Below are positions 49,952-59,127 of a DNA stretch of 64,000 nucleotides, piece by piece; position 1 is the first letter of the stretch, and every line of letters starts with the position of its first letter. The notes below the pieces were generated by a model. The model searched no databases and was not told the origin of the DNA. It saw nothing but the letters and a program-made list of their open reading frames with translations. Both the position numbers and the translations under genes were made by a program. This stretch comes from Embleya sp045207655 (GTDB lineage Bacteria; Actinomycetota; Actinomycetes; Streptomycetales; Streptomycetaceae), in assembly GCF_045207655.1 (NCBI RefSeq), contig NZ_CP108784.1, forward strand, positions 5,766,001 through 5,830,000, read 5' to 3'.

Positions 49952-50683
49952 GTGACGGAATCACTCGCGCAATACGCGGATCTGGAAGGGCGGCTGGGCT
50001 GGTCGCTCGACGCCGCCCTTCTGGAACGCGCCCTCACCCATCGCTCGTACGCGTACGAGCACGGCGGGCTCCCGACCAACGAGCGCCTGGAATTCCTGGG
50101 CGACTCGGTGCTCGGCCTCGTCGTCACCGACACGCTGTACCGCAGGCACCCCGACCTGCCCGAGGGCCAGCTCGCGAAGTTGCGGGCCGCGGTCGTCAAC
50201 TCGCGCGCCCTCGCGGGCGTCAGTCGACGACTGGACCTGGGCGCCTTCATCCGGCTCGGCCGAGGTGAAGTGGGCACGGGTGGGCGAGACAAGTCCTCGA
50301 TCCTCGCGGACACGCTCGAAGCCATCCTCGGTGCGGTGTACCTGGACCAGGGTCTCGACGCGGCGACCGAGCTGATCCACCGGTTGTTCGATCCACTGAT
50401 CGAGCAGTCGGCGAATCTCGGCGCGGGCCTGGACTGGAAGACCAGCCTCCAGGAGCAGACCGCCGCGGCGGGTATCGGAGTCCCCGAGTACGTGGTCTCC
50501 GAGACCGGTCCCGACCACGAGAAGACCTTCACCGCACTCGCCCGGGTCGCGGGTGTCGACTACGGCACCGGTGTCGGGCGGAGCAAGAAGGAGGCGGAGC
50601 AGCAGGCCGCCGAAAGCGCTTGGCACTCGATCCGCGCCAAGTACGGAGACGGTTCCGGCACGCCGCCGGCCGCCACCGCGTAG
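49952..50683 (+). CDS. rnc: ribonuclease III
   Basis: 243 aa. It cuts double-stranded RNA. The catalytic domain carries ERLEFLGDSVLGLVV (signature) and DTLEAILGAVYLD, and a C-terminal dsRNA-binding domain starts near residue 165 (DWKTSLQEQTAAAGIG, SKKEAEQQAAESAW). In Streptomyces this gene is absB, a global regulator of antibiotic genes that also cleaves its own message. GTG 49952 was chosen (ggtgg eight bases upstream); GTG 49940 is possible. A long imperfect inverted repeat follows immediately. Confidence 0.95.
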   Translation: MTESLAQYADLEGRLGWSLDAALLERALTHRSYAYEHGGLPTNERLEFLGDSVLGLVVTDTLYRRHPDLPEGQLAKLRAAVVNSRALAGVSRRLDLGAFIRLGRGEVGTGGRDKSSILADTLEAILGAVYLDQGLDAATELIHRLFDPLIEQSANLGAGLDWKTSLQEQTAAAGIGVPEYVVSETGPDHEKTFTALARVAGVDYGTGVGRSKKEAEQQAAESAWHSIRAKYGDGSGTPPAATA

Positions 50684-50693
50684 TCTCCGAGCC

Positions 50694-50772
50694 AATGCCT
50701 GCCGATAGGTAAGTTCGAACCGGTCGCCGACCTCACGGTCGCCCGGCACGATCTCACCTACCGGCAGGCATT
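50694..50772. repeat. 20-bp inverted repeat between rnc and mutM
   Basis: AATGCCTGCCGATAGGTAAG (50694-50713) and CTCACCTACCGGCAGGCATT (50753-50772) pair over 20 positions with two wobble positions. The 39-base loop contains GGTCGCC twice. Four T end the right arm (50771-50774). It could be a terminator, an mRNA-stabilising stem or an RNase III target. Confidence 0.65.
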
Positions 50773-50882
50773 TTCGCATTCTCGGACCCGGCCCCGGGCC
50801 GGCGTCCGTGTCGTGTCCCGTGCGTTCGTGTTCTCTCCAGTCGTGTCGTCTCCGGTTGTGCCGTCCCCAGGGGGAGTGCAAG

Positions 50883-51761
50883 GTGCCCGAACTGCCCGAG
50901 GTCGAGGTCGTCCGTCGCGGACTGGAGAAGTGGGTGGTGGGTCGCACCATCGCACACGTCGAGGTCACCCACGAGCGCGCCGTCCGGCGCCACCCGGCGG
51001 GCCTGGTGGACTTCGCCGACGCGCTCGCCGGTGCCCGGGTACACGCCGCCCGCCGACGCGGGAAGTACCTGTGGCTGCCGTTGGTGGCGCCCGGTGCCGA
51101 GGCGCCCGAGGACGCGCTGCTCGCACACCTGGGGATGAGCGGCCAACTCCTGGTCCAGCCGCCCGAGGCACCCCGGGAGAAGCACCTGCACGTGCGGTTC
51201 GCCTTCACCGACGGCGGGCTGGAGTTGCGCTTCGTCGACCAGCGCACCTTCGGCGGGCTCGCGGTCGAGCGCGGCGGCGCCGAACTGCCGCCCTCGATGG
51301 CGCACATCGCCCGTGACCCGCTGGATCCGCTGTTCGACGACGCGCTCTTCCACGCGGCGCTGCGCCGGCGCAACACCGAGGTCAAACGCGCGCTCCTGGA
51401 CCAGACCCTGGTCAGCGGGATCGGCAACATCTACGCCGACGAGGCGCTGTGGCGCTCCCGGTTGCACGGTGCCCGGCAGACCGGGAAACTCACCCTCGCG
51501 CAGACCACGCTGCTGCTCACGTCCGCGCGGGACGTGATGACCGACGCGTTGGCGGCGGGCGGTACCTCGTTCGACAGTCTGTACGTCAACGTGAACGGCG
51601 AGAGCGGCTACTTCTCGCGCGGCCTGGACGCCTACGGCCGTGAGGGCGAGCCGTGCAACCGGTGCGCGACGCCGATCCGGCGGATCTCGTTCATGAATCG
51701 CAGCAGTTACTTCTGTCCGACCTGTCAGCGGACGCCACGCAAGGCGACGGCCGGGGCGTAG
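50883..51761 (+). CDS. mutM: formamidopyrimidine-DNA glycosylase
   Basis: 292 aa. It removes oxidised purines (8-oxoguanine) from DNA. The start GTG 50883 yields PELPEVEVVRRGL after removal of Met, with the catalytic N-terminal proline and Glu. Other elements are RRRGKYLWLPL (lysine), VSGIGNIYADEALWRSRLH and the C-terminal zinc finger with CNRC and CPTC. A gggggagtgcaag site precedes the start. Confidence 0.95.
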   Translation: MPELPEVEVVRRGLEKWVVGRTIAHVEVTHERAVRRHPAGLVDFADALAGARVHAARRRGKYLWLPLVAPGAEAPEDALLAHLGMSGQLLVQPPEAPREKHLHVRFAFTDGGLELRFVDQRTFGGLAVERGGAELPPSMAHIARDPLDPLFDDALFHAALRRRNTEVKRALLDQTLVSGIGNIYADEALWRSRLHGARQTGKLTLAQTTLLLTSARDVMTDALAAGGTSFDSLYVNVNGESGYFSRGLDAYGREGEPCNRCATPIRRISFMNRSSYFCPTCQRTPRKATAGA

Positions 51762-51787
51762 GCACCGGAACCCAGGGAGCGCGTGTC

Positions 51788-52390
51788 ATGGGATTCAACG
51801 GGGACATCGTCGTCGTGCGTGGGGCGCGGCCGTTGTCCGAGTTCGCGCCGCACGTGGACACGGCGGCGCACCCGGCCCGGACGATGTGGGAGTCGTCGGA
51901 CGGCTGGACCGCGACCCACGTGCGGCACCAGGACGACCCGTACGCCTTCGAGCGGCCGTGGTTGGAGGCGTTGGCGGCCAAGGCGGACTCGCCGGTGTTG
52001 GTGTGCTGGGTCTTCGAGACGCACGTCGCGCACGTCCAGGGGGTGAGCGAGGCGGGCGCGTGGGAGGCGTGGCTGAATCCGGGTGAGGCGGCGGCGCATC
52101 TGGCGATGGGCCGGCTCGAGGTGGAGGCGGCCCGGGCCGGCGCGGAGGTCTTCGACGACGACGGCGAGTTGCGTCGGCCCGAGCGCTATGCCCGACTGCG
52201 CGACGAGGTGGGCGAGGTGCTGGACCGGGCCCGCCCGAAGGTGGTCACGGCGGCGGTGCGCTGGGCGCGGGCGGCGGGTCGGGCGGCCGGCGAACAGGCG
52301 GTCGACCTCGTGCTCGCCCGCAGCCAGGGCGAATCCGGGTTGTACGTGTTCGGCCTGCTCGCGGACCGGCTCGGGGTGGGGCCGCGCTGA
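51788..52390 (+). CDS. conserved hypothetical protein downstream of mutM
   Basis: 200 aa. It begins MGFNGDIVVVRGARPLSEFA and has no signal or transmembrane segment. The middle has VLVCWVFETHVAHVQGVSEA and a helical, Ala-rich C-terminal half (VLDRARPKVVTAAVRWARAA). I do not recognise the family, although the length, codon use and ATG with cagggagcg argue for a real gene, 26 bases after mutM. It could be a small globular regulator. Function unknown. Confidence 0.75.
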   Translation: MGFNGDIVVVRGARPLSEFAPHVDTAAHPARTMWESSDGWTATHVRHQDDPYAFERPWLEALAAKADSPVLVCWVFETHVAHVQGVSEAGAWEAWLNPGEAAAHLAMGRLEVEAARAGAEVFDDDGELRRPERYARLRDEVGEVLDRARPKVVTAAVRWARAAGRAAGEQAVDLVLARSQGESGLYVFGLLADRLGVGPR

Positions 52391-52418
52391 GGCGCTCGGC
52401 CGGCTCGGCTCGCGCCGA

Positions 52419-52448
52419 GGCACGGCCCGGGTCCGCCCGGGCCGTGCC
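52419..52448. terminator. bidirectional terminator
   Basis: GGCACGGCCCGGG (52419-52431), tccg, CCCGGGCCGTGCC (52436-52448), 13 perfect pairs between convergent genes. Confidence 0.75.
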
Positions 52449-52454
52449 GTCGGG

Positions 52455-53300
52455 TCAGCGGCCGAACTCCTGGGTCCACCAGGGGCCGTTGGCACCTTCC
52501 TTGATGCCGACCCCGAGCTTGGTCAGGCCGCAGTCGAGGATGTTGCGGCGGTGGCCGGGGCTGTTCATCCAGGCGCGCATCACGGCGTCGGCGGTCTTTT
52601 GGCCGCGCGCTATGTTCTCCGCGCCCAGGTAGCTCACGCCGGCCTTCTCGGCGCGATCCCAAGGGGTCAGCCCCTCGGGCGTGTTGTGGTCGAAGTAGTC
52701 GCGGGCGGCCATGTCGGCGCTGTGCGCACGGGCCAGCGCGACCAGCTTGGCGTCGTTCTTGACCGGACCGCAGCCCGCGCTCGCCCGCTCCTCGTTGACC
52801 GCCGCGAGCACCTTGTCCTCGGGGCCGCTGGACGGGGTCGGGGTGCTCGTGCTCGGGGTGGCGGCGGGCTTGCTCGGCGAGGCGGTCGCGCTCGGGGTGC
52901 CGGCCGCGCTCGTGGTCGGTGCGCTCGGCACCGCGCTCGCGGAGGGCGTGGTGTCGGCGCTCGCGCCGGGCAGCGCGGTGCGGCCGGTGGTCGCCGCGCC
53001 CGGGAGCAGGCTTCGGGACGCCCCGTCGCCGGTGCGGTCGGCCCCGGCGGCGCCCGACGGGCCGGACCCGTCGGCGCCGAGTCCGGGCAACGGTCCGTCG
53101 GCACCGGCGACCCGGTTGCCGGAGGACTCGCCGGCCCGATCCGAGACGACCAGGCCGGCCACCGTCCCGCCGAGCGCGAGGAGGGCCAACAGGGCGAGCA
53201 GGGGGGCGACGCGTCGACGGCGGGCCCTCGCGCGTCGTCGACGCGGGCGGGCCGGGGTCGAGGAGGTGCGGCTGTGCCGGGCCATGGAGGGTTGAGTCAC
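52455..53300 (-). CDS. membrane-anchored CAP-domain (SCP/PR1) protein
   Basis: 281 aa. It has a very basic N-terminus (RRRRARARRRR), one transmembrane or signal-anchor helix (LLALLALLALGGTVAGLVV), then a long Ser/Thr/Pro/Ala-rich stalk and a C-terminal CAP domain (about 155-280) with LVALARAHSADMAARDYFDH, AGVSYLGAENIARG and MRAWMNSPGHRRNILDCGLT. It is placed outside the membrane. Bacterial CAP proteins are of uncertain function, some bind lipids. GTG 53300; ATG 53285 is an alternative. Confidence 0.85.
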   Translation of the reverse strand: MTQPSMARHSRTSSTPARPRRRRARARRRRVAPLLALLALLALGGTVAGLVVSDRAGESSGNRVAGADGPLPGLGADGSGPSGAAGADRTGDGASRSLLPGAATTGRTALPGASADTTPSASAVPSAPTTSAAGTPSATASPSKPAATPSTSTPTPSSGPEDKVLAAVNEERASAGCGPVKNDAKLVALARAHSADMAARDYFDHNTPEGLTPWDRAEKAGVSYLGAENIARGQKTADAVMRAWMNSPGHRRNILDCGLTKLGVGIKEGANGPWWTQEFGR

Positions 53301-53637
53301 CTTCCGGCAGGGGATATCAGTTCACCCGAACGGGTGTCGTGCCGGAGTGACTCTAGGGCACGGTCGTCCGGAGTTGGCGGACAACCGGAATCTTCTTGAC
53401 GGTGGAGGTCGAAAGATGATCTCGTACACCCAGCACGACAGCCGTCACCCCAATCCGCGGTCGAACCGCGTTTGATCGGGTGAAGGTCTCGTTATCGTGC
53501 CGTTATGATATTGACCTCCTGCGTTTTTGGTGCGACGCTGGAAGCCCGCGCACCCTATCAGGAGCCTTGCGGCCGGGTGCCACATTTAGACCCGCGAATC
53601 TGCGTGGTCATTCATTTTCAGCGTGGAGGACCCTCTC
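53301..53637. other. AT-richer spacer with a short translated frame
   Basis: 337 bases upstream of the small coiled-coil gene. The part from 53480 to 53620 is unusually AT-rich for this genome (gttatgatattgacc, gcgtttttggtg) and should hold a promoter. TTGACC at 53511-53516 has no matching -10. A 19-residue frame with a strong ribosome-binding site lies at 53416. Confidence 0.45.
53416..53475 (+). CDS. 19-residue peptide frame with strong ribosome-binding site
   Basis: MISYTQHDSRHPNPRSNRV, ATG 53416 to TGA 53473-53475. GGAGG (53404-53408) sits seven bases upstream, better than most genes in the window. It could be a leader peptide or a tiny protein. No amino-acid run hints at attenuation and no terminator follows directly. 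Confidence 0.35.
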   Translation: MISYTQHDSRHPNPRSNRV

Positions 53638-53844
53638 ATGGCGAAGGCGCTTCTCGGTTACGTCGGTGGCCCCGATCCCCGACTGCTCGCCGAGAATCGA
53701 CGGCTCCAGCAGCGTGTTCGTGACCTGGAAACGGAACTTGTCCGTGCCCAGGAGCGTAACGACGCGCTCAACGCCGCCGCTTCGGACGAGCTGCTTGCCG
53801 GCTTCGACGTCTCCGCGGCGGAACCCGCGCTTTCGCGAGCGTAG
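53638..53844 (+). CDS. small coiled-coil protein upstream of smc
   Basis: 68 aa. A short conserved start (MAKALLGYVGGPDPRLLAEN) leads into a coiled coil (RRLQQRVRDLETELVRAQER), then an acidic, Ala-rich end. ATG 53638 has a ggagga site. From memory such a small protein is conserved in Streptomyces near smc, with no assigned function. It has its own terminator, so it is a single-gene transcript. Confidence 0.8.
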   Translation: MAKALLGYVGGPDPRLLAENRRLQQRVRDLETELVRAQERNDALNAAASDELLAGFDVSAAEPALSRA

Positions 53845-53863
53845 GTCCGCGTAAGCGATAACC

Positions 53864-53887
53864 AGGGACGCCTTCCGGCGTCCCTTT
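53864..53887 (+). terminator. terminator of the small coiled-coil gene
   Basis: AGGGACGCC (53864-53872), ttcc, GGCGTCCCT (53877-53885) followed by T. Confidence 0.8.
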
Positions 53888-54207
53888 GTCGTTTCCGCAG
53901 TGGTTCCCGAACGGCAGTGCGCCCCGAACCACCCGGTCCGGGAAGCCGATTGCGTTTGCGAACCTTGTGCTTGCGAACCCGACTTCGGAGCCACCCGCGC
54001 TCCCGGGGTCCCGCGCGACCCCTGTGGCGCGCGCCACGATCCGCGCGCCGGTACCTCGGTCTTCCCCCTGTGCCCGTCCCCGCCATGCCCCCTTGCGCCC
54101 ACCCACTCGCTTCCAGCGGTTGATACCCCCATCCGGGGCACCCGACACGCCGTGGAAGGGACCGAGCGGACGAATCGCCCGAGTACCCCCGACTACTCTT
54201 TCGTCGC
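53888..54207. other. spacer before smc without a supportable gene
   Basis: 320 bases. Contains TTGCGAACC twice (53956-53964 and 53971-53979). From memory an acylphosphatase gene often lies just before smc in actinomycetes; no such gene is visible here. Confidence 0.4.
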
Positions 54208-57200
54208 GTGCACCTGAAGAGTCTGACACTGCGTGGCTTCAAGTCCTTCGCGTCGGCGACGACGCTGCGCTTCGAGCCGGGGATCACGTGCGTCGTCGGG
54301 CCCAACGGCTCCGGCAAGTCGAACGTGGTCGACGCGTTGTCGTGGGTGATGGGCGAGCAGGGCGCCAAGACGTTGCGCGGCGGCAAGATGGAGGACGTCA
54401 TCTTCGCCGGCACCGCCGGTCGACCGCCGCTCGGGCGCGCCGAGGTGAGCCTGACCATCGACAACGCGGACGGCGCGCTGCCCATCGACTACTCCGAAGT
54501 CACCATCACCCGACGGATGTTCCGCAACGGCGGATCCGAGTACGAGATCAACGGCAGCACCTGTCGCCTCTTGGACATCCAGGAACTGCTCTCCGACTCC
54601 GGTATCGGCCGGGAGATGCACGTGATCGTCGGCCAGGGGCGGCTCGACTCGGTGCTCCAGGCCGATCCGACCGGCCGGCGGGCGTTCATCGAGGAGGCCG
54701 CGGGCGTACTCAAGCACCGCAAGCGCAAGGAGAAGGCGCTGCGGAAGCTGGACGCGATGCAGGCCAACCTGAACCGGGTGCAGGACCTGACCAACGAACT
54801 GCGCAGGCAGCTCAAGCCGCTCGGGCGGCAGGCCCAGGTGGCCCGGCGGGCGGCGGCGATCCAGGCCGATCTGCGGGACGCGCGGCTGCGGCTGCTCGCC
54901 GACGACCTGGTGGGGCTCGAGCGAGCGCTGGCCGAGGAGGTCGCGGACGAGGCCGCGTTGCGCGAGCGGCGGACCGCCGTGGAGCGCGAACTCGGGTCGG
55001 TCCAGGTACGCGAGGCGCACCTGGAGACCGAGATGCGGTCGATGGCGCCGCGGCTGGCCCGGGCCCAGGAGACCTGGTACGCGCTGTCCGCACAGGCCGA
55101 ACGGGTGCGCGGGACGGCCGGGCTGGCGCGGCAGCGGGTCAAGCACGCGACCTCGGCGCCCGCCGACGAGCGGCGCGGGCGCGACCCGGAGGAGATGGAG
55201 CGCGAGGCGGAGCGGATCCGCGAGCAGGAGGCGGAACTCGCCGCCGCGCTCGAGTCCGCGCAGGTCGAGCTGGCCGAGACGGTGGAGCGGCGCGGCGAGT
55301 TGGAGCGCGCCCTGGTCGAGGAGGAGCGCCGGCTCAAGGAGGTCGCCCGGGCGCTGGCGGACCGCCGCGAGGGGTTGGCCCGGCTGGTCGGCCGGGTCGG
55401 TGCCGCGCGCAGCCGGGTGGCCGCGGCGGAGGCCGAGATCGGTCGGCTGGTCGGCTCCCGCGACGAGGCACACGAGCGCGCGGCGGCCGCGCAGGAGGAG
55501 TACGAGCTGCTCCGGCTCGGGGTCGAGGGCACCCCGGAGGACGGCGGCGGGTCCGCGCTCGCCGTGATCGAGGCCCGGTTGGGCACGGCCGAGGAGGCGC
55601 TGGCCGAGGCCGAGGAGGCGTTGACGGCCACCCGCGACGCGGAGAAGGAGGCCGAGCGGGAGCGCTCGGCGGTCACCGCGCGCAAGGAGGCGCTGGAGTT
55701 GGGGCTTCGGCGCAAGGACGGTACGGGCGCGTTGCTCGCGGCGGGGGACCGGTTGTCCGGCGTGCTGGGCACGGTGGCCGCGCTGGTCACCGTCGAGCAC
55801 GGCGCCGAGCAGGCGGTCGCGGCGGCGCTGGGCGCGGCCTCGGACGCGATCGCGGTGACCGGTGTGCAGCCGGCCGTGGAGGCGTTGCGGCTGCTGCGCA
55901 AGGACGACGCGGGCCGGGCCGCGCTGCTGCTCGGCGGGGTCGCGGAGGCGGGGTCGGCGGCCGGGGGGCCGGCGCAGTGGCCGGCACTGCCGGCGGGCGC
56001 GGTGTACGCGGTGCGCCTGGTGTCCGTACCGGAGCAGTTGCGCGGTGCGGTGGCCGGGCTGCTCGATCGGGTCGCGGTGGTCGAGGATCTCGCCGCCGCC
56101 GCGGACCTGGTGCGGGCGCTGCCCGGGGTGCGGGCGGTCACCCGGGCGGGTGATCTGGTCGGCGAGGGCTTCGCGCACGGCGGGTCGGCGAGCGCGCCGA
56201 GCCTGTTGGAGGTGCAGGCGGCGGTGGACGAGGCGGCCGAGCGGCTGGCCGAGCTGACCGGGCGGTGCGCGCGGCTGGGCGACGCGCTGGCGGATGCGGT
56301 GGCGACCCGGCGCGAGGCGGCTGCCGCGGTCGAGCGGATCACGGCACAACGACGCGAGGCGGAGCGCAAGGCCGCCGCGGCGGCACAGCAGTTGGGCCGG
56401 CTCGGCGGCCAGGCCCGGGCGGCGGGCGGCGAGGCGGAGCGGCTGGCGGGCGCGGTGGCCGCGGCCGAGGCGGCGCGGGCCCAGGAGGAGCTCAAGGTCG
56501 AGGAACTGTCGGCGCGACTGGAGGCGGCCGAGGAGTACAACGCGGCCGAGGGCGACGAGGAGCCGGACACCGCCGAGCGGGACCGGCTCGCGGGCGGTGC
56601 GAGCGCCGCGCGGCAGGCCGAGATGGAGGCCCGGCTCGCGGTGCGCACGCACGAGGAGCGGGTGCGCTCGCTGGCCGGGCGGGCCGACGCGCTGGACCGG
56701 GGCGCGCGGGCCGAGCGCGAGGCGCGGGCGAGCGCCGCCCGGCGGCGGGAGCGGATGGCGGTGGAGGCGCGGGTCGCGGGCGCGGTGCTCGCGGGCACGG
56801 ACGTACTGCTGCGCCACGTCGAGGCCTCGTTGGCGCGTGCCGGGGCGGAGCGCGACGCGGCGGAGGGCGCCCGGGCCGCGCACGAGGCGGAGTTGGCCCG
56901 CGAGCGCGGCAGGTCCCGCGCGTTCGCCGCCGAGTTGGAGAAGCTGACCGACTCGGTGCACCGGGACGAGATGCTGCGCGCGGAGAAGCGGCTGCGGGTC
57001 GAGCAGTTGGAGGCCAGGTCCCTGGAGGAGCACGGGATCGAGGCCGTGGGCCTGTTGGCGGAGTACGGCCCGGACCAACCCGTGCCGCCGTCGCCGCCGG
57101 CCGAGGGCGAGGAGCGCGACCCGGACTCGCCCGAGGCGCTGCCGCGGCCCTACGTCCGGGCCGAGCAGGAGAAGCGGCTGCGCGCGGCGGAGAAGGCGCA

Positions 57201-57864
57201 TGTGCAACTGGGCAAGGTGAACCCGCTCGCGTTGGAGGAGTTCGCCGCGCTGGAGGAGCGACACAACTTCCTGACCGAGCAGTTGGAGGATCTGAAGAAC
57301 ACCCGCCGCGACCTGATGACCGTGGTCAAGGAGGTGGACGAGCGGGTCGAACAGGTCTTCACGGCGGCGTACCACGACACCGCGCGCGAGTTCGTGGGCG
57401 TGTTCGCCCGGCTGTTCCCCGGCGGCGAGGGCCGGCTGATCCTGACCGACCCGGACGACATGCTGAGCACCGGCATCGAGGTGGAGGCCCGGCCGCCGGG
57501 CAAGAAGGTCAAGCGGCTGTCGCTGCTCTCCGGCGGGGAGCGCTCGCTGACCGCGGTGGCCCTGCTGGTGGCGATCTTCAAGGCCCGGCCCAGCCCGTTC
57601 TACGTGATGGACGAGGTCGAGGCGGCGCTGGACGACATGAACCTCCAGCGGCTGATCGGGATCTTCGCGGAGCTGCGGGAGAGTTCGCAGCTCATCGTGA
57701 TCACCCACCAGAAGCGCACGATGGAGGTCGCGGACGCGCTGTACGGCGTCTCGATGCGCGGCGACGGGGTGACCACGGTGATCAGCCAGCGGCTGCGGCA
57801 GGAGGACCGTCGGGTCGCGTCCGAGCACGCGGAGCCGATGAGCGGGGTCGCCGCGGGCGGGTGA
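54208..57864 (+). CDS. smc: chromosome segregation protein SMC
   Basis: 1218 aa, typical length. The N-terminal ATPase half has Walker A GPNGSGKSN (residues 32-40) and the Q-loop region. Two long coiled coils flank the hinge (about 515-650: GVLGTVAALVTVEHGAEQAV). The C-terminal half carries the signature LSGGERSLTAVALLVAIFKA near 1107 and Walker B YVMDEVEAALDD near 1132. SMC with ScpA/B organises and segregates chromosomes; scpAB are not in the window. GTG 54208 with no strong ribosome-binding site. Third codon positions are almost entirely G/C, which produces long antisense frames that are not genes. Confidence 0.97.
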   Translation: MHLKSLTLRGFKSFASATTLRFEPGITCVVGPNGSGKSNVVDALSWVMGEQGAKTLRGGKMEDVIFAGTAGRPPLGRAEVSLTIDNADGALPIDYSEVTITRRMFRNGGSEYEINGSTCRLLDIQELLSDSGIGREMHVIVGQGRLDSVLQADPTGRRAFIEEAAGVLKHRKRKEKALRKLDAMQANLNRVQDLTNELRRQLKPLGRQAQVARRAAAIQADLRDARLRLLADDLVGLERALAEEVADEAALRERRTAVERELGSVQVREAHLETEMRSMAPRLARAQETWYALSAQAERVRGTAGLARQRVKHATSAPADERRGRDPEEMEREAERIREQEAELAAALESAQVELAETVERRGELERALVEEERRLKEVARALADRREGLARLVGRVGAARSRVAAAEAEIGRLVGSRDEAHERAAAAQEEYELLRLGVEGTPEDGGGSALAVIEARLGTAEEALAEAEEALTATRDAEKEAERERSAVTARKEALELGLRRKDGTGALLAAGDRLSGVLGTVAALVTVEHGAEQAVAAALGAASDAIAVTGVQPAVEALRLLRKDDAGRAALLLGGVAEAGSAAGGPAQWPALPAGAVYAVRLVSVPEQLRGAVAGLLDRVAVVEDLAAAADLVRALPGVRAVTRAGDLVGEGFAHGGSASAPSLLEVQAAVDEAAERLAELTGRCARLGDALADAVATRREAAAAVERITAQRREAERKAAAAAQQLGRLGGQARAAGGEAERLAGAVAAAEAARAQEELKVEELSARLEAAEEYNAAEGDEEPDTAERDRLAGGASAARQAEMEARLAVRTHEERVRSLAGRADALDRGARAEREARASAARRRERMAVEARVAGAVLAGTDVLLRHVEASLARAGAERDAAEGARAAHEAELARERGRSRAFAAELEKLTDSVHRDEMLRAEKRLRVEQLEARSLEEHGIEAVGLLAEYGPDQPVPPSPPAEGEERDPDSPEALPRPYVRAEQEKRLRAAEKAHVQLGKVNPLALEEFAALEERHNFLTEQLEDLKNTRRDLMTVVKEVDERVEQVFTAAYHDTAREFVGVFARLFPGGEGRLILTDPDDMLSTGIEVEARPPGKKVKRLSLLSGGERSLTAVALLVAIFKARPSPFYVMDEVEAALDDMNLQRLIGIFAELRESSQLIVITHQKRTMEVADALYGVSMRGDGVTTVISQRLRQEDRRVASEHAEPMSGVAAGG

Positions 57865-57871
57865 ACACGAA

Positions 57872-57911
57872 CGGCGGCCACACCCCGGTCGAGTCGAGGG
57901 TGTGACCGCCG
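57872..57911. terminator. terminator between smc and the LLM gene
   Basis: CGGCGG-C-CACACCC (57872-57885) and GGGTGTG-A-CCGCCG (57898-57911), 13 pairs with one mismatch. Confidence 0.7.
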
Positions 57912-57930
57912 CCGTGCGCGGGGCGCCGGG

Positions 57931-58926
57931 CTACTCGGCCGGCACGTTGCGCGGCATCACCTTGTCGTTGAACAGTTGCAGGCTGGCCCAGCCCGCGTCG
58001 ATCGGCAGGCCGCCGACCAGCGGGTGCAGGATCAGCGCGTCGGTCAGGCCGCCGGCCTGGCCGATCTCGACGCACTCGTCGGGGGTGAGGCAGCAGTAGA
58101 TGCCCTCCTCGCGCAGCGCGGCGACCGTGGTGGCCGAGGACTCGACCACCGACGCTATGTCGGGGGTCTGCCAGCCGGCGTACGTGGTGGCCTCGTGCAG
58201 GAAGTACTCGCCGTACTCCGCCCACGCCTTGTCCGGATCCTCGGTGCAGAAGATCATCCGGGTCTTGACCGGGGGCAGGATCGCGAAGCCGCCCTCGAAG
58301 CCCTCCTCGGCGGCGAGCTCGTAGTAGTACTGCTCGAGCTCCGGGATCGGCGCCGCGGCGTAGAACGGCAGGCGCAGTCGCACCGCGCGGCGTACGGACG
58401 CCTTGGCGGTGCCGCCGACCATGACCATCGGGTGCGGGTCGGTGAACGGCTTCGGGGTGACCCGGACGGTGGTGCCGCGGTATTCGAACGGCTCGCCGGT
58501 CCACGCCTTGAGCAGCGTCTCCAGCACCTCGTCCTGGATCTTTCCGCGCCGCTTCCAGTCCTTGCCCAGCGCCGCGTACTCCTCGGGCCGGTAGCCCAGG
58601 CCGGCGACCAGGGAGAGCCGGCCGCCGCTGATGTTGTCCAGGACCGCGATGTCCTCGGCCAGCCGGATCGGGTCGTACAGCGGGGCGAGCAGCGCGCAGA
58701 CGATCACGCCGATCCGCTCGGTGGCGCCGAAGATCGCGCCCGCGGTGCTCAGCGGGGAGGGGCTCCACGCGTTGTCCGCGCCGTGGTGCTCCTCGAGGCT
58801 GATCATGTCGAACCCGTTCTTGTCCGCGAAGGCCGCCATCTCGACGGTGGCCCGATAACGCGCGGACATCTCCTGCCGGTCGAGACCGGGGAGGACCTGG
58901 TTGAACCGCAGATTCGTGACAGCCAT
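57931..58926 (-). CDS. LLM-class (luciferase-like) flavin- or F420-dependent oxidoreductase
   Basis: 331 aa. Luciferase-like TIM barrel: FNQVLPGLDRQEMSARYRAT, FDMISLEEHHGADNAWSPSP, LAEDIAVLDNISGGRLSLVA, GLGYRPEEY and PHPMVMVGGTAKASVRRAVR. It uses FMNH2 or F420 to reduce or oxygenate an unknown substrate; cofactor choice cannot be read from sequence, but cofC in the same window shows the cell makes F420. ATG 58926. Divergent from ftsY; the spacer holds CTGAC-gcagt-GTCAG (59011-59025), a possible operator. Confidence 0.85.
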   Translation of the reverse strand: MAVTNLRFNQVLPGLDRQEMSARYRATVEMAAFADKNGFDMISLEEHHGADNAWSPSPLSTAGAIFGATERIGVIVCALLAPLYDPIRLAEDIAVLDNISGGRLSLVAGLGYRPEEYAALGKDWKRRGKIQDEVLETLLKAWTGEPFEYRGTTVRVTPKPFTDPHPMVMVGGTAKASVRRAVRLRLPFYAAAPIPELEQYYYELAAEEGFEGGFAILPPVKTRMIFCTEDPDKAWAEYGEYFLHEATTYAGWQTPDIASVVESSATTVAALREEGIYCCLTPDECVEIGQAGGLTDALILHPLVGGLPIDAGWASLQLFNDKVMPRNVPAE

Positions 58927-59127
58927 GGAGCGTGAACACCTTCCGGGTCGAGCCGAAGCCGTCTCGGACACGTGTCATCTGCCGGACGGTGCTTGGCTCT
59001 GGCAAGCTATCTGACGCAGTGTCAGGATTCAACGGTCTTCCGGTCACGGCCGGGCGGCCGGACGCGGACCCGCCGGGAGCGGCCGGTCGCGGTTCGGCGC
59101 CGGGCCGTCTGGGAGACTGGAGGTCCT

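Noticed and set aside
53886..56153. Long plus-strand frame overlapping smc in another phase
   Set aside because: Its translation is Gly/Arg/Ala repeats typical of an off-frame reading of a high-GC gene; smc in the other phase has all family motifs.
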